Positions 59,984-64,000 of a DNA stretch of 64,000 nucleotides are shown piece by piece. Below the pieces are notes generated by a model. The model was given only the letters and a program-made list of their open reading frames with translations, was not told where the DNA came from and searched no databases. Every line of letters starts with the position of its first letter. Within the stretch, counting starts at the first letter, position 1. Both the position numbers and the translations under genes were made by a program. Source of the DNA: Tessaracoccus palaemonis (GTDB taxonomy: Bacteria > Actinomycetota > Actinomycetes > Propionibacteriales > Propionibacteriaceae); NCBI RefSeq assembly GCF_019316905.1, contig NZ_CP079216.1, forward strand, positions 186,001-250,000. Direction: 5' to 3'.

Positions 59984-61129
59984 ATGCAGATCGGCATCGC
60001 GGGGGCCGGGTTCTCGGGGGCTGTCATCGCCCGTCGGTTCGCGGAGGAGGGCCACCGCGTGGTGGTCTTCGAGCAGCGCGATCACGTCGCGGGCAACTGC
60101 CACACCGAGCGCGATCCGGACACGGGCATCATGATCCACTGCTACGGGCCGCATATCTTCCACACCGGCGACGAGCGGGTCTGGGACTACATCAACGGCT
60201 TCGGCGAGATGGTGCCCTTCAACCACCGCGTGCGTACCACCGTCGGCGGTCGCGTCTACCTCCTGCCGGTCAACCTGCTGACGATCAACCAGCTCTTCGA
60301 GACCGCGATGGGTCCCGACGAGGCGCGCGAGTTCATCGAGATGCAGTCCGACCCCACCATCGGGGAGCCCGCCAACTTCGAGGAGCAGGCGCTCAAGTTC
60401 GTGGGCCGGCGGATCTACGAGGCCTTCTTCTACGGCTACACGCGCAAGCAGTGGGGGCTCGACCCGACCGAGCTGCCGGCGTCGATCCTCAAGCGGTTGC
60501 CGGTGCGGTTCTCCTACGAGGACTCCTACTTCAACCACCCGCACCAGGCGATGCCGCGTCACGGCTACACGGCCATCGTCGAGGCGATCCTCGACCACCC
60601 CGGCATCGAGGTGCGGCTGAGCTCGCCGCTGACCGACGACGACCGTGTCGACTTCGACCACGTCGTGTGGACCGGGCCGCTGGATGCCTGGTTCGGGTAC
60701 GACCAGGGGCGCCTGGGATACCGGACGCTCGACTTCGAGGAGATCCGCGCCTTCGGCGACCTCCAGGGCTGCTCGGTGATGAACTACGGCGATTTCGAGG
60801 TGCCCTTCACCCGCATCGCGGAGCACAAGCACTTCGCGCCCTGGGAGGAGCACAACAAGACGGTCGCCTTCCGCGAGTTCAGCCGCCTCTGCGGACCCGA
60901 CGACACGCCCTACTACCCGATCCGACTCGCCAACGACAAGGGGCTCCTGCGCGACTACGTCGCCCGGGCCGAGGCCGCGTCGGGCGTGACGTTCGTCGGT
61001 CGTCTGGGGACCTACCGGTACCTCGACATGGACGTGACCATCGGCGAGGCGCTCGCCGCCGCCGACCAGATGCTGGCGTCGGTGGCGGCTGGGGAGCAGC
61101 AGCGTCCGTTCTACGCGAAGGTCCTCTGA
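59984..61129 (+). CDS. glf: UDP-galactopyranose mutase
   Basis: 381 residues. FAD-binding IGIAGAGFSGAVIARRF at the N-terminus, EQRDHVAGNCHT, the HCYGPHIFHT loop and RKQWGLDP, with the conserved HKHFAPWEEHNKTV near residue 280. It interconverts UDP-Galp and UDP-Galf, the donor for galactofuranose in cell-wall arabinogalactan or other glycans. GAGGGAGA precedes the ATG. Divergent from the glycosyltransferase-ugd operon. Confidence 0.94.
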   Translation: MQIGIAGAGFSGAVIARRFAEEGHRVVVFEQRDHVAGNCHTERDPDTGIMIHCYGPHIFHTGDERVWDYINGFGEMVPFNHRVRTTVGGRVYLLPVNLLTINQLFETAMGPDEAREFIEMQSDPTIGEPANFEEQALKFVGRRIYEAFFYGYTRKQWGLDPTELPASILKRLPVRFSYEDSYFNHPHQAMPRHGYTAIVEAILDHPGIEVRLSSPLTDDDRVDFDHVVWTGPLDAWFGYDQGRLGYRTLDFEEIRAFGDLQGCSVMNYGDFEVPFTRIAEHKHFAPWEEHNKTVAFREFSRLCGPDDTPYYPIRLANDKGLLRDYVARAEAASGVTFVGRLGTYRYLDMDVTIGEALAAADQMLASVAAGEQQRPFYAKVL

Positions 61130-61195
61130 CCGTCGCGCCGTCCCGGTCGGCTCAGTTGATTCCGGCGCACGCAGCCGTGTCGCGCCTACCCCGCT

Positions 61196-61320
61196 GACGC
61201 CACCCTTCTTGACCGACGCCACCCCTACCGACAGACGCCACCCTTCTTGACACATGCCACCGCCCTGGCGGTGGCATCGGTCAACAGCGGTAGCGTCTGT
61301 CGGTAAGGGTGGCGCCTGAG
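61196..61320. repeat. Dispersed intergenic repeat B, copy 2
   Basis: Second copy of the element at 7618-7760: GACGCCACCCTT motifs on the left, an inverted core ATGCCACCGCC/GGCGGTGGCAT at 61254-61277, and AAGGGTGGCGCCTG at the right end. Confidence 0.8.
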
Positions 61321-61373
61321 CGCTGCTGATTACCTGCTTGCGAGACTGGCCGGGGGAGTATCCGGAAGCAGAA

Positions 61374-61407
61374 CACGATCCTGGTCGGCCAGCCGACCGG
61401 AATCGTG
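61374..61407. terminator. Hairpin after glf
   Basis: CACGATCCTGGTCGGC pairs with GCCGACCGGAATCGTG at 14 of 16 positions across a CA loop. It resembles the hairpin at 8447-8480 in its GGTCGGC/GCCGACC core. Confidence 0.65.
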
Positions 61408-61466
61408 ATCGACCTCGCGCTGCTTGTGAGTGGCTCCTCCGGCTCCGCTCGAGTCGTGAAGCGAGT

Positions 61467-61925
61467 GGATTCCCTTCGCTGCGCTCAGGGCCCTTCGACG
61501 AGCTCAGGGAGCCGTGGGGGCTCAGGCCTTCGACGAGCTCAGGGAACCGGGTCGCCGAGCTTGTCGAGGTGCCTCGAGCGGAGCGAGAGGAGTCGTGGAT
61601 CTAGGGGACTCCCTTCGCTGCGCTCAGGGCCCTTCGACGAGCTCAGGGAACCGGGTCGCCGAGCTTGTCGAGGTGCCTCGAGCGGAGCGAGAGGAGTCGT
61701 GGAGCTAGGGGATTCCCTTCGCTGCGCTCAGGGCCCTTCGACGAGCTCAGGGAGCCGGGGAGGCTAGGCCCTTCGACGAGCTCAGGGAGCCGGGGAGGCT
61801 AGGGCCTTCGACGAGCTCAGGGAGCCGGGTCGCCGAGCTTGTCGAGGTGCCTCGAGCGGAGCGAGAGGAGTCGTGGAGCTCAGGGAGCCGGGGCAAGCCC
61901 AGGGAACCGCGACAGGCTCAGTGAC
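61467..61925. repeat. Large TCGAAG-type repeat cluster with about 103-nt tandem units (family C)
   Basis: About three long units, each running from CCCTTCGCTGCGCTCAGGG through CCTTCGACGAGCTCAGGGA and GCTTGTCGAGGTGCCTCGAG to AGGAGTCGTGGA. The unit at 61606-61708 is complete; the others carry inner duplications or truncations. Shorter units follow to within 5 nt of the glycosyltransferase stop. No gene. Confidence 0.85.
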
Positions 61926-61929
61926 CGGG

Positions 61930-63261
61930 TCAGGCGACCGGGGATCGCTCGGCGACGTCGGGGGAGTCGAGCTGCGACTCGATCCGGTCCAGCCGGTCCT
62001 CCAGCGACGCCAGGGCGAAGAGCAGGTGCTCGTTCGTCACCGATTCCCGACGGGGCGTCAGCCGGTTCACCGCAGCCGACAGCTGGCCGCTGACCCGGAA
62101 GCGCTGGCGCGCGTAGCGGACGCTCATCGTGGCCGTCTGGCGCACGCCCGAGTAGCGCAGGTGGTTCAACAGCCGGATGGGCAGCGCGTAACGACGGTCC
62201 TCCTCCGTCCGCAGGACCTCCGCGAAGCGCGCGTAGTTGCGGCGGGCCAGCGCGATCGACAGGTTCCGCGTCCGGCGACCCTTCCGCCCCTCGGCCAGCG
62301 CCTGGAGCACCTCGGCCTCCGAGTACCTGTCGAACACCTCGACCACAGCGTCGTACAGCTCACGATGGAGCTTCCGCGGCGCCTTCCGGCTGATCCACTC
62401 CAGCTGCGAGATCGCCCAGCCCAGCAGCGTCGGCGCGAACTCGTCGCGCCGGTCGGTCTCCTCGAGGAACGCGTGGATCGTCGCGTGGTGCTGGAAGATC
62501 CGCAGCAGCCGCTCGTCGGCCGTCGCCATCGTCTGGCCGGCGCGGGCGACGCGGTGCAGGCACAGCACCTCGCGCACCAGCGAGATCGAGTCGGCATGCA
62601 GCAGCGCGAACCAGTGGAACGGGTTGTCCTCGAAGAAGTAGTCGCCGACGGGGAACCGGATGGCGTGCTCCTCCAGGAGCTGGCGACGGTAGAGCTTGCG
62701 CCACGGCACGGCGACGAACCGCAGCAGCGTATGCCGGAGATCGTCGTCCAGCTCGTAGCTGTCCCTCGCCAGCTCCACCCAGCGGTGCTCGTCGGCCGGC
62801 GCGTCGAGCTTGAGCGCGCCGACGCTGCCGGCAGACCCGACCCCGTCGACCGGCCACGAGGCGTCCCCCGACGCGTCGGAGAAGAGCCGGTAGTTGCACA
62901 TCACCAGGTCGGAGTTGTTCTCCACCGCCGCGCCGACGAGCTTCTCGAACATGGTCGGGTCGTAGAGGTCGTCGCCGTCGGCGAACCCGACGTAGGTGCC
63001 GGTCGCGACGTCGAGCCCCGCGTTGGCTGCCGTCGCGACCCCGCCGGGGCTGCGGACGCCGCGGATGACGGGCACGATCCGCGGGTCGCGGGCGGCGTAG
63101 TCGCGGATGATGTCCGGGCTGGCATCGGTGGAGCCGTCGTCGACAACGATGACCTCGATGTCGCGCAGCGTCTGGGCCAGGATCGAGTCGAGGGCGGCGC
63201 GCAGGTAGTCCTGGATGTTGTAGCTGGTGACGATCACCGACAGCAGGGGCATGGCGGTCAT
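61930..63261 (-). CDS. Family 2 glycosyltransferase with long C-terminal region
   Basis: 443 residues. The GT-A domain (about 5-225) has LSVIVTSYNIQDYLRAALDS, VIVVDDGSTDASPDII and GFADGDDLYDPTMF (DxD). The C-terminal 200 residues are helical, end in a coiled-coil-like SLEDRLDRIESQLD and resemble teichoic-acid or capsule glycosyltransferases. The ATG at 63261 overlaps the stop of the upstream glycosyltransferase by 4 nt. The product MTAMPLL... could also start at 63252. Confidence 0.85.
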   Translation of the reverse strand: MTAMPLLSVIVTSYNIQDYLRAALDSILAQTLRDIEVIVVDDGSTDASPDIIRDYAARDPRIVPVIRGVRSPGGVATAANAGLDVATGTYVGFADGDDLYDPTMFEKLVGAAVENNSDLVMCNYRLFSDASGDASWPVDGVGSAGSVGALKLDAPADEHRWVELARDSYELDDDLRHTLLRFVAVPWRKLYRRQLLEEHAIRFPVGDYFFEDNPFHWFALLHADSISLVREVLCLHRVARAGQTMATADERLLRIFQHHATIHAFLEETDRRDEFAPTLLGWAISQLEWISRKAPRKLHRELYDAVVEVFDRYSEAEVLQALAEGRKGRRTRNLSIALARRNYARFAEVLRTEEDRRYALPIRLLNHLRYSGVRQTATMSVRYARQRFRVSGQLSAAVNRLTPRRESVTNEHLLFALASLEDRLDRIESQLDSPDVAERSPVA

Positions 63262-64000
63262 CCGATCGCTCGACGGGTCATGCGCGTCGCCAGCGCGGGG
63301 TTGCAGCGGGTCAGCTTGCCGAACTCCGGGATGCTGATCCGCAGGAGGTGCCTGCGGGTCCGCAGCGCGAACTCCTCCTGCACATCGGGCGACACCCGCT
63401 CGCCGGCCCAGCTGATGATGTTCATCGTCGTGCTCCAGTAGTGGTGCGAGTAGCGCCGCAGCCGCGACGGATGGGCGCGCAGCAGGTCGTAGGTCTCGTC
63501 GAGGGCGTCGAGCAGCGACAGCCGGTCGCGGCTGCTGCGGTTGGTGAGGTTGGTGCCGCCCGGCAGCACGCTGTGCGTGCACAGGACCTCGTTGAGCAGC
63601 AGGATCTGGTCGGCGAAAAGCAGCGAGTACCAGTGCCCGAGGATGTCGTTGTTCACCATCGTCGACCCGTACCTGAGGCCCGCCCGGCGGTACGTCGACG
63701 TCCGCAGCACCCGGTTCCACGGGTAGTTCGTGAGTCCAAGCAGCTCCGGCGCCTGATCCAACCGCAGCCGCCGCGAGTGGCGGGTGCCGACGAGCGCGGC
63801 CCACAGGGCCTCGTCGCCGTTGGTCATCGCCTGGTCCTGGTCGTCGTGGGCCCTGCGGTAGCGGTACTTCAGCACCGCGACGTCCTGGCCACCGCGCTCG
63901 AGCGCCCGCACCGCGGTGACAAGGGCCTCGGGGTGGAAGACGTCGTCGTCGTCGAAGAAGAGCGTGAACCGACCCTCGGCCTCGGCGAACCCCGTGTTGC
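63258..64000 (-). CDS. Family 2 glycosyltransferase, C-terminal part (5' end outside window)
   Basis: The frame is open to the right edge. The visible part starts within the GT-A domain: TGFAEAEGRFTLFFDDDDVF contains the acidic metal site, and NYPWNRVLRTSTYRRAG and GSTMVNNDILGHWYSLLFAD follow the pattern of the neighbouring enzyme. The C-terminus is helical and basic. Co-transcribed with the next glycosyltransferase through a 4-nt overlap. About 247 codons are present. Confidence 0.82.
   Translation of the reverse strand, partial: NTGFAEAEGRFTLFFDDDDVFHPEALVTAVRALERGGQDVAVLKYRYRRAHDDQDQAMTNGDEALWAALVGTRHSRRLRLDQAPELLGLTNYPWNRVLRTSTYRRAGLRYGSTMVNNDILGHWYSLLFADQILLLNEVLCTHSVLPGGTNLTNRSSRDRLSLLDALDETYDLLRAHPSRLRRYSHHYWSTTMNIISWAGERVSPDVQEEFALRTRRHLLRISIPEFGKLTRCNPALATRMTRRAIG

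Noticed and set aside
59810-61255. Extension of the glycosyltransferase frame through the glf region
   Set aside because: It is antisense to glf and begins in repeat B; the protein sequence there has no family character.

Overview
The window is a high-GC (roughly 68-70%) actinobacterial chromosome segment. Gene content (Rpf resuscitation factor, MprAB-like two-component system, UDP-galactopyranose mutase, many ROK regulators and MFS pumps) and the dispersed TCGAAG-type intergenic repeats suggest Propionibacteriaceae or a relative; this taxonomic guess is inference. No tRNA, rRNA or intact insertion sequence was seen.

Layout. 1-23.9 kb is ordinary housekeeping and accessory content: the end of an ArgP-type regulator, MFS exporter, cupin, pyruvate:quinone oxidoreductase, Rpf, SDR, HAD phosphatase, S4 protein, a sorbitol/sorbose-type dehydrogenase divergent from a SorC regulator, an ABC exporter, an L,D-transpeptidase-like protein, an ion transporter with a stress protein, a YbaK protein, an MFS, a winged-helix AlkZ-like protein, a PepSY lipoprotein and a DUF1801 protein. 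Intergenic gaps here carry three dispersed repeat families and several short tandem repeats.

24.0-36.2 kb is a glycoside-catabolic island organised around 3-keto-sugar chemistry and C-glycoside cleavage. A leftward operon encodes a sugar isomerase/epimerase, a ROK sugar kinase, the alpha (TIM barrel) and beta (DUF6379-like) subunits of a C-glycoside deglycosidase and a GMC flavoprotein oxidase of the type that makes 3-keto-glycosides. A rightward set encodes a Gfo/Idh/MocA (DgpA-like) oxidoreductase, a GPH-family glycoside transporter, a second ROK regulator and a second deglycosidase in which beta and alpha parts are fused in one 504-residue chain. A ROK repressor gene lies between them, and two matching operators (TTATGCA-N7-TGCATAA) each overlap a recognisable promoter. 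A DHA2 drug-type MFS follows.

38.0-53.3 kb is a complete type I-G (formerly I-U) CRISPR-Cas locus: csb1(cas7)-csb2(cas5/cas6)-cas3-csb3(cas8-like)-cas4/cas1 fusion-cas2, then an array of 84 repeats and 83 spacers. Between a small divergent gene and csb1 I see a degenerate repeat-spacer-repeat unit followed by a terminator hairpin. Its 17-nt seed matches the cas promoter next to a TTC PAM, with mismatches only at positions 3, 6 and 12. This looks like a CRISPR-resembling guide RNA (CreR-type) that would let the effector complex repress its own operon. It is the most interesting item in the window.

53.4-64 kb holds an MprAB-like two-component system, a low-molecular-weight tyrosine phosphatase, ornithine carbamoyltransferase and a surface-polysaccharide block (UDP-glucose dehydrogenase, three family-2 glycosyltransferases, UDP-galactopyranose mutase) interrupted by dense intergenic repeats; the last glycosyltransferase runs off the right edge.
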